From contig NZ_SMFY01000004.1 in the NCBI RefSeq assembly GCF_004339465.1, positions 1-64,000 on the forward strand: a DNA stretch of 64,000 nucleotides. The letters are read 5' to 3'. A program made the translations under genes and the position numbers. The notes under the pieces were generated by a model. That model worked only from the letters and a program-made list of their open reading frames with translations. It ran no database searches and was not told the DNA's origin. Shown piece after piece: positions 7,873 through 17,132 of the stretch. How positions within the stretch are numbered: position 1 is the stretch's first letter; the number at the start of each line of letters is the position of its first letter. This stretch comes from Ancylobacter aquaticus. GTDB taxonomy: Bacteria; Pseudomonadota; Alphaproteobacteria; Rhizobiales; Xanthobacteraceae.

Positions 7873-10668
7873 ATGTTCGGCGCTCTCGCGCGAAAGCTCT
7901 TCGGATCGGCCAATGACCGCCGCGTGCGCGGCTATCAGCCCAAGATCGCGGCCATCAATGCGCTGGAACCGGAGCTGAAGGCACTCTCCGACGACGCTCT
8001 GCGCGCCCGCACCGTCATGTTCCGCGAGCAGCTGGCAAACGGCGCCAGCCTTGACGACCTGCTGGTTCCCGCCTTCGCTACCGTGCGCGAGGCGTCCCTC
8101 CGGGCACTGGGCCAGCGGCATTTCGATGTGCAGCTGATCGGCGGCATGGTGCTGCATGAGCGCGGCATCGCCGAGATGCGGACCGGCGAAGGCAAGACCC
8201 TGGTCGCCACCGCGCCGGTCTATCTCAACGCGTTGACCGGCAAGGGCGTCCACGTCGTCACCGTCAACGACTACCTCGCCAAGCGCGACGCCGAGTGGAT
8301 GGGGCGCGTCTACCGCTTCCTCGGCCTCACCACCGGCATCATCCATCACGGCCTGGACGATAATGAGCGCCGCGCCGCCTATGCCTGCGATGTCACCTAC
8401 GCCACGAATAACGAGCTCGGCTTCGACTATCTGCGCGACAACATGAAGTATGAGCTGAACCAGATGGTCCAGCGCCCGCACTTCTATGCCGTGGTCGACG
8501 AGGTGGATTCGATCCTGGTCGACGAAGCCCGCACACCGCTGATCATTTCCGGCCCGCTCGACGACCGCTCGGACTTCTACACCACCATCGACGCCTATAT
8601 CCCCAAGCTCTCGAAGGAAGATTACGACGTCGACGAGAAGCAGCGCTCGGTCGCCCTGACCGAAGCGGGCATGGAAAAGACCGAAAACCTGCTGCGCGAC
8701 GCCGGCATCCTCAAGGGCGAGAGCCTCTACGACATCGAGAACGTCTCGGTCGTCCACCACGTCAACCAAGCCCTGCGCGCCCACACCCTGTTCCAGCGCG
8801 ACAAGGACTACATCGTTCGCAGCAACGAAGTGGTCATCATCGACGAGTTCACCGGCCGCATGATGCCGGGCCGGCGCTATTCCGAAGGGCTCCACCAGGC
8901 GCTGGAAGCCAAGGAGCGGGTCCAGGTCCAGCCCGAGAACCAGACGCTGGCCTCCATCACCTTCCAGAACTATTTCCGCATGTATGAGAAGCTGTCCGGC
9001 ATGACCGGCACGGCCAATACCGAGGCGGCGGAATTCCAGGACATTTACAATCTCGAAGTCATCGAGATTCCGACCAACCTGCCGGTGAAGCGCGTCGACG
9101 ACGACGACGAGGTCTACCGGACGGCGGGCGAGAAATACAACGCCATCATCGACCTCATCGTCGACTGCAAGAGCCGGGGCCAGCCGGTGCTGGTGGGCAC
9201 CACCTCGATCGAGAAATCCGAACTTCTGGCCGAGCTGCTGAAGAAGCGCGGCTTCAAGCAGAAGGACTTTTCCGACCCGGACGCCTTCCGCCCGCTCTAT
9301 GACGGCGACCAGGGCACGGGGGACGACCAGGTGTTCGCGGTGCTCAATGCCCGCCACCACGAGCAGGAATCCTACATCGTCAGCCAGGCCGGTGTGCCCG
9401 GCGCCGTCACCATCGCCACCAACATGGCTGGCCGCGGCACCGACATCCAGCTCGGCGGCAATGCCGACATGCGCATCTCCCACGAAATCGGCGACATGCC
9501 GGAAGGCGAGCAGCGCGCCGCCGCCGAGGCCGGCATCCGCGACGAGGTCGCCAAGCTGAAGGCGAAGGCGCTGGAAGCCGGCGGGCTCTACGTCATCGGC
9601 ACCGAGCGCCACGAGAGCCGGCGCATCGACAACCAGCTGCGCGGCCGCTCCGGCCGCCAGGGCGACCCCGGCCATTCGCACTTCTTCCTGTCGCTGGAAG
9701 ACGATCTGATGCGCATTTTCGGGTCGGACCGGCTCGACGGCATGCTGCAGAAGCTCGGCCTCAAGGAGGGCGAGGCGATCGTCCATCCCTGGATCAACCG
9801 GGCGCTGGAAAAGGCGCAGCAGAAGGTCGAGGCGCGCAATTACGACATCCGCAAGAACCTGCTGAAATATGACGACGTGATGAACGACCAGCGCAAGGTG
9901 GTGTTCGAGCAGCGCGTCGAGCTGATGCAGGACGAGGACGTCGCCGAGACGGTGGCCGAGATGCGCCATGGCGTCATCGAGGACATCGTCATCAAGCACG
10001 TTCCGCCCAGCGCCTATCCCGAGCAATGGGACACGGACGGGCTGGACGAAGCGCTCCAGCGCGTGCTGGGGCTCGACTTGCCGGTCAAGGAATGGGCGGC
10101 CGAGGAAGGCATCGCCGACGAGGAGATGCGCGAGCGCGTGCAGCGCCGGGCCGACGAGGCGATGGCGCTCAAGGCGGCCAAATACGGCCCCGACATCATG
10201 CGCTATGTCGAGAAGTCGATCCTGCTGCAGACGCTGGACCATCTCTGGCGCGAGCATCTGGTCACGCTCGACCATCTGCGCCAGGTCGTCGGCCTGCGTG
10301 GCTACGCCCAGCGCGACCCGCTGAACGAGTACAAGTCGGAAGCCTTCCAGCTGTTCGAGGCGATGCTTGCCAGCCTGCGCGAGGCCGTGACCGCCCAGCT
10401 CATGCGCGTCGAGGTGATGTCCGCGCCGCAGACCGACGACATGCCGCCCATGGTGCCGCACCACATCGACCCCGCGACCGGGGAGGACGAGTTCGCGCTT
10501 GCCGATTCCGAGATCGCCGCCGAGGCGACGCTGGCGCCGGCGGAGGACGCAGCCGCGCCGGCGCGCAACCCTGATGACCCCGCCACCTGGGGCCGGGTCG
10601 GGCGCAACGAGGCCTGCCCCTGCGGCTCGGGCCTCAAATACAAGCACTGCCACGGCAAGTTTGTCTGA
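7873..10668 (+). CDS. secA: Preprotein translocase ATPase SecA
   Basis: The 931-residue motor that drives unfolded preproteins through the SecYEG channel using ATP. The start at 7873 gives the canonical N-terminus [12 protein letters not shown]. Walker A is at 102-109 (MRTGEGKT) and the DEAD-like Walker B is in [17 protein letters not shown] around residue 210. The second nucleotide-binding fold carries [14 protein letters not shown] and [13 protein letters not shown]. The C-terminal zinc tail [14 protein letters not shown] has C915, C917, C926 and H927, which bind zinc and contact SecB and phospholipids. All parts and the overall length match the alphaproteobacterial family. The tail is separated from the helical scaffold by an Ala/Glu-rich linker. 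Very secure. Confidence 0.98.
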   Translation: MFGALARKLFGSANDRRVRGYQPKIAAINALEPELKALSDDALRARTVMFREQLANGASLDDLLVPAFATVREASLRALGQRHFDVQLIGGMVLHERGIAEMRTGEGKTLVATAPVYLNALTGKGVHVVTVNDYLAKRDAEWMGRVYRFLGLTTGIIHHGLDDNERRAAYACDVTYATNNELGFDYLRDNMKYELNQMVQRPHFYAVVDEVDSILVDEARTPLIISGPLDDRSDFYTTIDAYIPKLSKEDYDVDEKQRSVALTEAGMEKTENLLRDAGILKGESLYDIENVSVVHHVNQALRAHTLFQRDKDYIVRSNEVVIIDEFTGRMMPGRRYSEGLHQALEAKERVQVQPENQTLASITFQNYFRMYEKLSGMTGTANTEAAEFQDIYNLEVIEIPTNLPVKRVDDDDEVYRTAGEKYNAIIDLIVDCKSRGQPVLVGTTSIEKSELLAELLKKRGFKQKDFSDPDAFRPLYDGDQGTGDDQVFAVLNARHHEQESYIVSQAGVPGAVTIATNMAGRGTDIQLGGNADMRISHEIGDMPEGEQRAAAEAGIRDEVAKLKAKALEAGGLYVIGTERHESRRIDNQLRGRSGRQGDPGHSHFFLSLEDDLMRIFGSDRLDGMLQKLGLKEGEAIVHPWINRALEKAQQKVEARNYDIRKNLLKYDDVMNDQRKVVFEQRVELMQDEDVAETVAEMRHGVIEDIVIKHVPPSAYPEQWDTDGLDEALQRVLGLDLPVKEWAAEEGIADEEMRERVQRRADEAMALKAAKYGPDIMRYVEKSILLQTLDHLWREHLVTLDHLRQVVGLRGYAQRDPLNEYKSEAFQLFEAMLASLREAVTAQLMRVEVMSAPQTDDMPPMVPHHIDPATGEDEFALADSEIAAEATLAPAEDAAAPARNPDDPATWGRVGRNEACPCGSGLKYKHCHGKFV

Positions 10669-10678
10669 AGCCGTGGCC

Positions 10679-11071
10679 ATGGATCAGGGCGGCTCGACGG
10701 CCCACGACCTGGAGAGCGTCGAAGCCGCCGAGCGGCTTCTGTGCGAGGCCGCTCTCGCGGGCGACGTTGCCGCGCTCGACGCGCTGCTGGCCGACGACCT
10801 GGTCTTCGTCAACCAGTTCGGCCATGTGCTGAGCAAGGAAGACGACCTCGACCTTCACCGCACCGGCGCGTTCCGGCTGGAGACGCTGGCCTTCTCGGCC
10901 TACCGGCTGAGCCCCATCGCACCGGGCGTGGTGCTCGCGGTGCTGCGCGCCGAGGCCACCGGCACGGCGGGCGGCGCGCCCTTCGAGGCGACGCTGCGCT
11001 TCACCCGCATCTGGCGGCAGGACCCGGCGGGCTGGCGCGTGGCCAGCGCCCACAGCACAGCCATCGCCTGA
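10679..11071 (+). CDS. Nuclear-transport-factor-2-like (SnoaL/DUF4440) protein
   Basis: A 130-residue single-domain protein of the NTF2 cone fold. The pattern fits DUF4440: an N-terminal helix pair (AERLLCEAALAGDVAALDAL), then LLADDLVFVNQFGHVLSKEDDL, and a C-terminal sheet ending FTRIWRQDPAGWRVASAHST. Members are small enzymes or ligand-binding proteins of diverse use, so no reaction can be assigned. It begins 10 bp after the secA stop on the same strand and may be cotranscribed with it. An upstream GTG at 10673 is a second possible start. No signal peptide is visible. Confidence 0.8.
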   Translation: MDQGGSTAHDLESVEAAERLLCEAALAGDVAALDALLADDLVFVNQFGHVLSKEDDLDLHRTGAFRLETLAFSAYRLSPIAPGVVLAVLRAEATGTAGGAPFEATLRFTRIWRQDPAGWRVASAHSTAIA

Positions 11072-11090
11072 AACGGCCCAGCCGACGTTT

Positions 11091-12809
11091 TTACTGGACG
11101 GTGGAGAAGCTGCCTGGCGCCAATATGCCGGCGGCACCCGGCAGGGTCGGCACCGCCCCGGGCAACGCCTCGCTGCCTGACGATGCCACGGAGGGCGACC
11201 CCACTGAGGACGAGGCGGCGGTGGGCGCAGCGGCAGCCGGCCGGCTCACGCGCGCAGGCTGTGCCGCGGGCGCTGCCGTCGCCTGGCGCGGCACCGGCGG
11301 ACGGGCGGGCGGCATCGGCACATCGGCGATCGGCTCGGCCGGTGCGGCAGCCGGCGGTGGGCTGCCGCCGAACCAGTTCTTCAAACTGTCGAGAAAGCCG
11401 CCATTGCTGCCCGCGTCGAGCGAGGCCAGCTGTGGCAGCGCCGCCCGCTCCGGCGGCCGTGCCGGGGTGCCCGCCGTCGCCGCCGGGGCGTCCCCGGCCT
11501 GCGGAGGCAGGAGCACCATGTTGGGCGCCGCACCCGCCGACGTGGTGGACGCTGCAGCCTCGGCCGGTGCGGGCGTGGCAGGCGCCGGCGACAGGCCGCT
11601 GAACAAATTGTCGAAGAACCCGCCCGAGGCCGGGGCGGCGGCGATAGCGGTGCGCGGGCCTCCCGGCGCGTCGTCGGGACGCGCCGCCGGCAGCGGGACA
11701 TTGACGGTCTCGCTCACCGTGTCGGCATTGGCCAGCGCGATACTCTCGGCCGGCGCCGGCTCGGTAGTGGAAACCCCATAGTCGACGCCCGGCGGCTTCA
11801 CCACCGGCGGCAGCGAGCCCGGGGCGGAAAGCTCGGGATTCTCCAGCTTGGCGAGGAACACCTTGTGCATGCCGCCATCCTTGCCGGTCTTGACCGGGGC
11901 GGCCGGCTGCAGCGTGCCGGCGCTGGCGATCTTGGTGCTGACGTCCTTCTGGCGGGCGGCAAGCGCCTCCTCCAGCCCTTCCGGCAGGGTGTAGTCCGGG
12001 CAGGGAGCGGAGGCCTGCAACTTCTGGCCGGGGTCGGTCGGCGTGGCGTTGAACACGTAGCGCTTGCCGCAATAATCCACCTTCGGCGGCGCCTTGGTCA
12101 GCTCGAACACGTCGCTGCCCTGCTTCAGCATCTTCCAGAAGGCGAGGTGCGGGTTGTTGCGGTGGCGAACCAGATTGTCGGTGGTCATACGGAACGGGTA
12201 GGCCTGCACCTGGAACGAGCGCTGGCCGCCGAAGAAGCTCTCGCGCCCGAGCGCGAAAATCTCCTGCACCTGCTCGTCGGTCATGGCGTAGCAGCCACGC
12301 GAGGAGCAATCGCCATGCACCATCAGATTGCTGCCCGAGCGGCCCCAGGCGCGATCATAGGCGTTGGGGAAGCCAAGGTCGAAGGCGAGGTAATAGCTGG
12401 AATTCGGGTTCATCTGGCCGGGGGTGATGGTGTAGAAGCCCTCCGGCGCCTGCCGGTCGCCCTCCTTCACCTTCGGCCCCAGTTCGCCGGACCAGCGGCA
12501 GATCGGGTAGGTCTTCAGCAGCGCATAGTCGCCGCCGGCGGTTTCCTTCCAGACCTCCAGCTCGGATTCTTCCTTGAAGATCCGCACCACGATCGGGCTG
12601 GACTTGGTCATGTCCTTCTCTTGGATCAGCGCAAGCGTCTTCGGCGACAGGGTCCTGCTGGCCTTGGACATGGGCGAGTTGCTGTCGCCGCCATTGCAGC
12701 CCGCCAGCACCAGCGCGGTACAGCCGGCGAGCAGGGCCGCGCGCCAGGGCGCGCCGAGTCCCCGGTCACGCGCCTGGCGCGAGAGGCTCGATAACCCGTG
12801 AAACCTCAA
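11091..12809 (-). CDS. L,D-transpeptidase (YkuD domain) lipoprotein with long Pro/Ala tail
   Basis: A 572-residue predicted periplasmic lipoprotein that probably crosslinks peptidoglycan (3-3 links) or attaches proteins to it. The hydrophobic signal ends in ALVLAGC, so the Cys would be lipidated. A YkuD catalytic domain covers roughly residues 70-205; its signature HGDCSSRGCYAMTD contains the nucleophile Cys in SSRGC. The last 250 or so residues are low-complexity Ala/Pro/Gly with a few charged stretches, probably a wall-spanning linker. No ATG precedes the signal. I chose the TTG at 12809 because a promoter-like TATAAC lies about 50 bp before it; an upstream TTG at 12884 is the other choice. 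The domain call is sure, the start is not. Confidence 0.85.
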   Translation of the reverse strand: MRFHGLSSLSRQARDRGLGAPWRAALLAGCTALVLAGCNGGDSNSPMSKASRTLSPKTLALIQEKDMTKSSPIVVRIFKEESELEVWKETAGGDYALLKTYPICRWSGELGPKVKEGDRQAPEGFYTITPGQMNPNSSYYLAFDLGFPNAYDRAWGRSGSNLMVHGDCSSRGCYAMTDEQVQEIFALGRESFFGGQRSFQVQAYPFRMTTDNLVRHRNNPHLAFWKMLKQGSDVFELTKAPPKVDYCGKRYVFNATPTDPGQKLQASAPCPDYTLPEGLEEALAARQKDVSTKIASAGTLQPAAPVKTGKDGGMHKVFLAKLENPELSAPGSLPPVVKPPGVDYGVSTTEPAPAESIALANADTVSETVNVPLPAARPDDAPGGPRTAIAAAPASGGFFDNLFSGLSPAPATPAPAEAAASTTSAGAAPNMVLLPPQAGDAPAATAGTPARPPERAALPQLASLDAGSNGGFLDSLKNWFGGSPPPAAAPAEPIADVPMPPARPPVPRQATAAPAAQPARVSRPAAAAPTAASSSVGSPSVASSGSEALPGAVPTLPGAAGILAPGSFSTVQ

Positions 12810-12857
12810 CCCCGGAGTCTCCCCGAAAGCCCGGCGCTCGAAGCACCAGGCCAAAGC

Positions 12858-12884
12858 GTTATACCGAGCCGACGGGGCGCGCAA
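12858..12884 (-). promoter_or_regulatory. Candidate promoter of the L,D-transpeptidase gene
   Basis: On the minus strand, TTGCGC (12884-12879) is followed after 15 bp by TATAAC (12863-12858), which predicts a start of transcription near 12850 and favours the TTG at 12809 as translation start. The spacer is shorter than ideal. Confidence 0.35.
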
Positions 12885-12953
12885 TCCCGTCCCCGGCTAC
12901 CACCGTCGTCTGCCCCGCCCCGCCGGGATCGCCCCCGAGCGCGCGGCCGCGCT

Positions 12954-13907
12954 CTAGAGGGTCCGGCCGATGGCGAGGAACTTCTCGCGGCGCGCCTTGC
13001 GCAGCGCTGCCGGGTCCATTCCGTCCAGCTCGCCAAGCGCCGCCTCGATGGCATCGCCCGCCGCCTGCATCGCCGCCTCGGGCCCGCGATGGGCGCCGCC
13101 GGCGGGTTCGGAGATGATCGAATCGATGACATGGAAGCGGAGCAGGTCCTGCGCCGTGATCTTCATGTTCATCGCCGCTTCCTGCGCCTTGGCGGTGTCC
13201 CGCCAGAGAATGGAGGCCGCGCCTTCCGGCGAGATGACGCTGTAGATCGAATGCTCCAGCATGAGCACCCGATTGGCCGTGGCGATGGCAATCGCGCCGC
13301 CCGAGCCACCCTCGCCGATGATGACGGCAACATTGGGAACGCCGAGCGAGAGGCACGCATCGGTGGAGCGGGCGATCGCCTCGGCCTGCCCGCGCTCCTC
13401 GGCGTCGAGGCCGGGGAAGGCGCCGGCGGTATCCACCAGCGTGATCACCGGCAGCGAGAAACGGTCAGCCAGTTCCATCAGCCGCACCGCCTTGCGGTAG
13501 CCCTCCGGCCGGGCCATGCCGAAATTGTGCTTGATCCGGGTCTCGGTGCTGGAGCCCTTTTCCTGCCCGATCAGGCAGACGGCGCGCCCGCGAAAGCGCG
13601 CGAGGCCGCCGAGAATGGCGTAGTCGTCGCCGAACTTGCGATCGCCGGCCAGCGGGTCGAATTCCTCGAACAGGTGCGCGGCATAGTCGGAGAAGTGCGG
13701 GCGCAGCGGGTGGCGCGCCACCTGCGTCTTCTGCGAGGGGGAGAGATTCGCGTAAAGCTGGAGCAAAGCGTCGCGCGCCTTGCCCTCCAGCCGGACGATG
13801 TCATCGCCAATGGCGACCGCGTCGCCCTGCGCCGCCATGGCGCGCAATTCTTCCAGCTTGGCCTCAAGCTCGGCCACGGGCTTCTCAAAATCGAGGTAGC
13901 TGCGCAT
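12954..13907 (-). CDS. accA: Acetyl-CoA carboxylase carboxyltransferase subunit alpha
   Basis: A 317-residue subunit that, with AccD, moves the carboxyl group from biotin to acetyl-CoA to make malonyl-CoA, the first committed step of fatty-acid synthesis. Family signatures are RSYLDFEKP at the N-terminus, [19 protein letters not shown], the oxyanion-forming VDTAGAFPG, and [11 protein letters not shown] followed by [16 protein letters not shown]. Length matches the family. The ATG at 13907 begins the canonical MRSYLDFE; in-frame upstream sequence has no conserved residues. It lies downstream of xerD on the same strand after a gap of about 120 bp. Confidence 0.97.
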   Translation of the reverse strand: MRSYLDFEKPVAELEAKLEELRAMAAQGDAVAIGDDIVRLEGKARDALLQLYANLSPSQKTQVARHPLRPHFSDYAAHLFEEFDPLAGDRKFGDDYAILGGLARFRGRAVCLIGQEKGSSTETRIKHNFGMARPEGYRKAVRLMELADRFSLPVITLVDTAGAFPGLDAEERGQAEAIARSTDACLSLGVPNVAVIIGEGGSGGAIAIATANRVLMLEHSIYSVISPEGAASILWRDTAKAQEAAMNMKITAQDLLRFHVIDSIISEPAGGAHRGPEAAMQAAGDAIEAALGELDGMDPAALRKARREKFLAIGRTL

Positions 13908-14024
13908 TGGAAATGACTGAACCGGCTGACAAGATAAGGGGGGCTGCCCGGAGAGGCGACCCGCGAAGTTGCGCGGAAGCTGCCCCGAGAGGGTGGCGAC
14001 GTCAAGGCAAGGCCGCAAATGCGC

Positions 14025-15008
14025 TTAATCGCCGCTGCCGTCGCCCAGCGGATGCAGATCGCGCACCAGACTTTTCAGCCGCTCGTCCAGCACATGGGTA
14101 TAAATTTGCGTGGTCGAGATGTCGGCATGGCCGAGCAGCGTCTGCACGATGCGCAGCTCCGCCCCATGCGCCAGAAGATGGCTGGCGAAAGCGTGGCGCA
14201 GCACATGCGGCGAGAGTCGTGCCGGGTCGATCCCCGCCGCCAGAGCGAGGTCCTTCAGGTCCAGCGCCACCTGCTGCCGGGTAATGTGGCCAGTGGCGGC
14301 ACCGGAGGGGAACAGCCAGCGCGTGCGCTCCTGCGGTACCTTGCCCTGGCTCTTCGCCGCCTTCCCGGCCGCCGCCCTGTCCAGCGCGGCGCGATAGAGC
14401 CCCATGGCCGCCTTGGCCGGCTCGCCCAGCGGCACGAGGCGCTCCTTGTTGCCCTTGCCGCGCACGATGAGCGCATCTCCCTTCATGGTCGCCGCCGAGG
14501 CGGGCAGCGCCGCCAGCTCGGAAACGCGCAGCCCGGTGGCGTAGAGCAGCTCGATGAAACAGGCGGTGCGCGCCCGCCGCGCGCCGTCGGCAAAGCTCGA
14601 CACCGCTTCGCCGGCCCGCGCATGGGCGGTGGCGATGAGGCGGCTCACCTCTTCCAGCGTCAGCACCTTGGGCAGAGGCCGGCTGCGGCGCGGCCCTTCC
14701 AGCACGGCGGCGGGGTCGTCGCCGCGATGGCCCTCGGCGTAGAGAAAGCGGTGGAACTGGCGCACCGCCGAGAGCTTTCGCGCCACGCTGGCGCTGGCAA
14801 GGCCGCGCACGGAGAGCGCCGCCAGCCAGGCCCGCAGGTCGCGGGTTGCCGCGCACGCGGCATCCGTGCCCTGCGTCGCCAGAAACCCTTCATAGTCCTC
14901 AAGGTCGCGCTGATAGGCGCCCAGCGTGTTCGCCCCGGCCCCGCGCTCGGCCGCCATCATGTCGAGAAACAGCTGCGCCAGCCCGGGCGACAGCGCCGGC
15001 GCGCTCAT
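14025..15008 (-). CDS. xerD: Tyrosine recombinase XerD
   Basis: A 327-residue site-specific recombinase that with XerC resolves chromosome dimers at dif. The N-terminal SAM-like core-binding domain spans about 10-100 and the catalytic domain about 113-320. All active-site residues are present: R161 (TGLRVSEL), K186 (RGKGNKER), H268 and R271 (HVLRHAF), H294 (LLGHADIST) and nucleophile Y303 (QIYTH). The 20-residue insertion around 213-232 is Lys/Gln-rich. The ATG at 15008 overlaps the stop of the upstream 47-residue gene in an ATGA, suggesting translational coupling. XerD rather than XerC is inferred from context next to accA and aroK in related genomes. Confidence 0.92.
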   Translation of the reverse strand: MSAPALSPGLAQLFLDMMAAERGAGANTLGAYQRDLEDYEGFLATQGTDAACAATRDLRAWLAALSVRGLASASVARKLSAVRQFHRFLYAEGHRGDDPAAVLEGPRRSRPLPKVLTLEEVSRLIATAHARAGEAVSSFADGARRARTACFIELLYATGLRVSELAALPASAATMKGDALIVRGKGNKERLVPLGEPAKAAMGLYRAALDRAAAGKAAKSQGKVPQERTRWLFPSGAATGHITRQQVALDLKDLALAAGIDPARLSPHVLRHAFASHLLAHGAELRIVQTLLGHADISTTQIYTHVLDERLKSLVRDLHPLGDGSGD

Positions 15009-15148
15009 TTGGCGAACCGATCCGGCGGCACCACGACGCTCATCTCGCGCATCTGCGGCTTCACCAGATTGGCGAAGGCCCACAGCGTGCCATAGCCGAT
15101 GCCGCCGAGAATGCCGAGGATGACGAGAAGACGGATGAGGCTCGGCAT
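15005..15148 (-). CDS. 47-residue single-span membrane protein upstream of xerD
   Basis: A small gene with one hydrophobic helix (residues 4-28, LIRLLVILGILGGIGYG and onward), then a short charged tail containing PQMREMSVVVPPDRFAK. Its TGA overlaps the ATG of xerD by four bases (ATGA), strong support that it is translated. I remember similar small proteins at the same place in other Rhizobiales, but no function. Membrane insertion with the C-terminus in the periplasm is predicted from the charge pattern only. Confidence 0.75.
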   Translation of the reverse strand: MPSLIRLLVILGILGGIGYGTLWAFANLVKPQMREMSVVVPPDRFAK

Positions 15149-15381
15149 GGGGAGGCAGGGCCTTGCGCGATTCGATGGTGGGTGGCGCCGATCCTACGGC
15201 CTTAGGGGGCCGTCGGAAACGCGCGCGACACGGGCGATTTCGGTTTCACCCTGCCATCTCTATCTGAACGGAGCGTTACACCGCCACCGTCACGCGCGGC
15301 CGTTTCTCTTTGCGCCCCCCTCGCATTGCGTCACCCTTGCGCCAATGCTAGTCCGCGCTTGGTTTGAGCGAGCATGGTGCC

Positions 15382-15972
15382 ATGACGGCGGAACCCGAAC
15401 AGGACGAGAAGGCGACGCGCCTGCGCGAGCTTCAGGGCGCGCGCTCCATCGTGCTCGTCGGCATGATGGGCGCCGGCAAGTCATCCGTCGGCAAGCGCCT
15501 CGCCCGCCGCCTCGCTTTGCCCTTCGCCGACGCCGACACCGAGATCGAGCAGGCGGCGGGAATGACGATCCCCGAGATCTTCGCCCTGCATGGCGAGCCC
15601 GCCTTCCGCGACGGCGAGAAAAAAGTGATCGCCCGCCTGCTGGAGGCCGGGCCAATGGTGCTCGCCACCGGCGGCGGCGCCTATATGAGCGAGGAAACGC
15701 GTGCCGCCATCGCCGCCCGCGGCATATGCGTGTGGCTCAAGGCCGAACTCGACGTGCTGCTGCGCCGCGTGCGCCGGCGCGACGACCGGCCGCTGCTGAA
15801 GAACGACCCCGAGGCGACGCTGGCGCGGCTGATCGACCAGCGCTATCCGGTCTACGCGCTGGCGGACGTCACCGTGGTGTCGCATGACGTGCCGCAGGAC
15901 GTGATGGTCGACACCGTAATCGAGGCGCTCACGGGCCATCTCGCCGCGCCGGCTTCGGGAGACGAGACATGA
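15382..15972 (+). CDS. aroK: Shikimate kinase
   Basis: A 196-residue cytoplasmic kinase making shikimate 3-phosphate in aromatic amino-acid synthesis. The P-loop GMMGAGKSS is at 27-35 and the shikimate-binding ADADTEIE around 50-57, followed by FRDGEKKVIARLL and the phosphate-contacting GGGAYM. The lid region has the arginine-rich RRVRRRDDRPLL. The ATG at 15382 is the first sensible start. Its stop overlaps the start of aroB in ATGA, the usual aroKB pairing. About twenty extra N-terminal residues precede the P-loop, as in other Rhizobiales. Confidence 0.96.
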   Translation: MTAEPEQDEKATRLRELQGARSIVLVGMMGAGKSSVGKRLARRLALPFADADTEIEQAAGMTIPEIFALHGEPAFRDGEKKVIARLLEAGPMVLATGGGAYMSEETRAAIAARGICVWLKAELDVLLRRVRRRDDRPLLKNDPEATLARLIDQRYPVYALADVTVVSHDVPQDVMVDTVIEALTGHLAAPASGDET

Positions 15973-17123
15973 ACACGCCCGCCGCATCTGCGGCTGCCGC
16001 CCCTTCCGCCGCCGACCGCACGCAGCTGCGCGTCGGGCTTGGCGAGCGCTCCTATGACATCGTCATCGGCCCGGGCCTGCTCGCCGAGGCGGGGGCGCGC
16101 ATCGCCGCCCTGCGGCCGGGCGCCCGCGTCGGCATCGTCACCGACCACAATGTCGCCGACCGCCATCTCGGCACGGTGGAGACATCGCTGCGCGAGGCCG
16201 GCCTGTCCCCCACCCCGGTGCATGTCGCACCCGGCGAGAAATCCAAGTGTTTCGCCGTCTTCGAGGACGTGGTGGACGCGCTGCTCGCCGCGCGGATCGA
16301 GCGGGGCGACCTCGTCCTCGCGCTCGGTGGCGGCGTGGTCGGCGATCTCGCGGGCTTCGCCGCGGCGGCGCTGCGGCGCGGCGTCGATTTCGTCCAGGCC
16401 CCGACCAGCCTGCTGGCGCAAGTCGATTCGTCCGTCGGCGGCAAGACCGGCATCAATTCGCGCCACGGCAAGAACCTCGTCGGTGCCTTCCACCAGCCCA
16501 TCCTGGTGCTCGCCGACACCGGCGCGCTGGACACGCTGCCGCTGCGCGAGTTCCGCTCCGGCTATGCCGAAGTCGCCAAATACGGGCTGATCGACAACGC
16601 ACCCTTCTTCGCCTGGCTGGAGCGCAAATGGCAGGCCGTGTTCGGCGGCGGCCCCGAGCGCATCGAGGCCATCGCCACCAGCTGCGCCTCCAAGGCCGCG
16701 GTGGTCAGCCGCGACGAGAAGGAGACGGGCGATCGCGCCTTGCTCAATCTCGGCCACACCTTCGGCCACGCGCTGGAAGCGGGCGCGGGCTTCTCGCAGC
16801 GCCTGCTGCATGGCGAGGCGGTGGCCATCGGCATGGCGCAGGCCTTCCGCTTCTCCGCCGCGCAGGGCCTGTGCGCGCAAGGCGATGCGGCGCGGGTGGA
16901 AGCGCATCTGCGCAGCGTCGGCCTGCCCACCCGCATCGCCGACATCCCGGGCGAGCTGCCGGACACGGACGGGCTGATGAACCTGATCGGCCAAGACAAG
17001 AAGGTCTCGCGCGGCGCGCTCACCTTCATCCTCGCCCGCGGCATCGGCCAGAGCTACATCGCCCGCGACGTCGACCCCTCGCAGGTGCGTGCCTTCCTTG
17101 AGGTGGAACGCCGGCCCGGCTAA
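15969..17123 (+). CDS. aroB: 3-dehydroquinate synthase
   Basis: A 384-residue NAD- and metal-dependent enzyme converting DAHP to 3-dehydroquinate, the second step of the shikimate pathway. Signatures are GGGVVGDLAGFAAA (NAD site), QAPTSLLAQVDSSVGGKTGIN, the metal ligands in EVAKYG and GHTFGHALEA, and the late HGEAVAIGM. Length is typical with a slightly long N-terminal extension. Translationally coupled to aroK by a four-base overlap and followed after 9 bp by the CNNM-type gene, so the three may be one operon. Confidence 0.97.
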   Translation: MNTPAASAAAAPSAADRTQLRVGLGERSYDIVIGPGLLAEAGARIAALRPGARVGIVTDHNVADRHLGTVETSLREAGLSPTPVHVAPGEKSKCFAVFEDVVDALLAARIERGDLVLALGGGVVGDLAGFAAAALRRGVDFVQAPTSLLAQVDSSVGGKTGINSRHGKNLVGAFHQPILVLADTGALDTLPLREFRSGYAEVAKYGLIDNAPFFAWLERKWQAVFGGGPERIEAIATSCASKAAVVSRDEKETGDRALLNLGHTFGHALEAGAGFSQRLLHGEAVAIGMAQAFRFSAAQGLCAQGDAARVEAHLRSVGLPTRIADIPGELPDTDGLMNLIGQDKKVSRGALTFILARGIGQSYIARDVDPSQVRAFLEVERRPG

Positions 17124-17132
17124 GAAGGCCCC

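Noticed and set aside
7687-10680. A 997-codon open frame antisense to secA
   Set aside because: It mirrors secA codon for codon, has no recognisable domain and lies wholly within a certain gene; long antisense frames are expected at this GC content.
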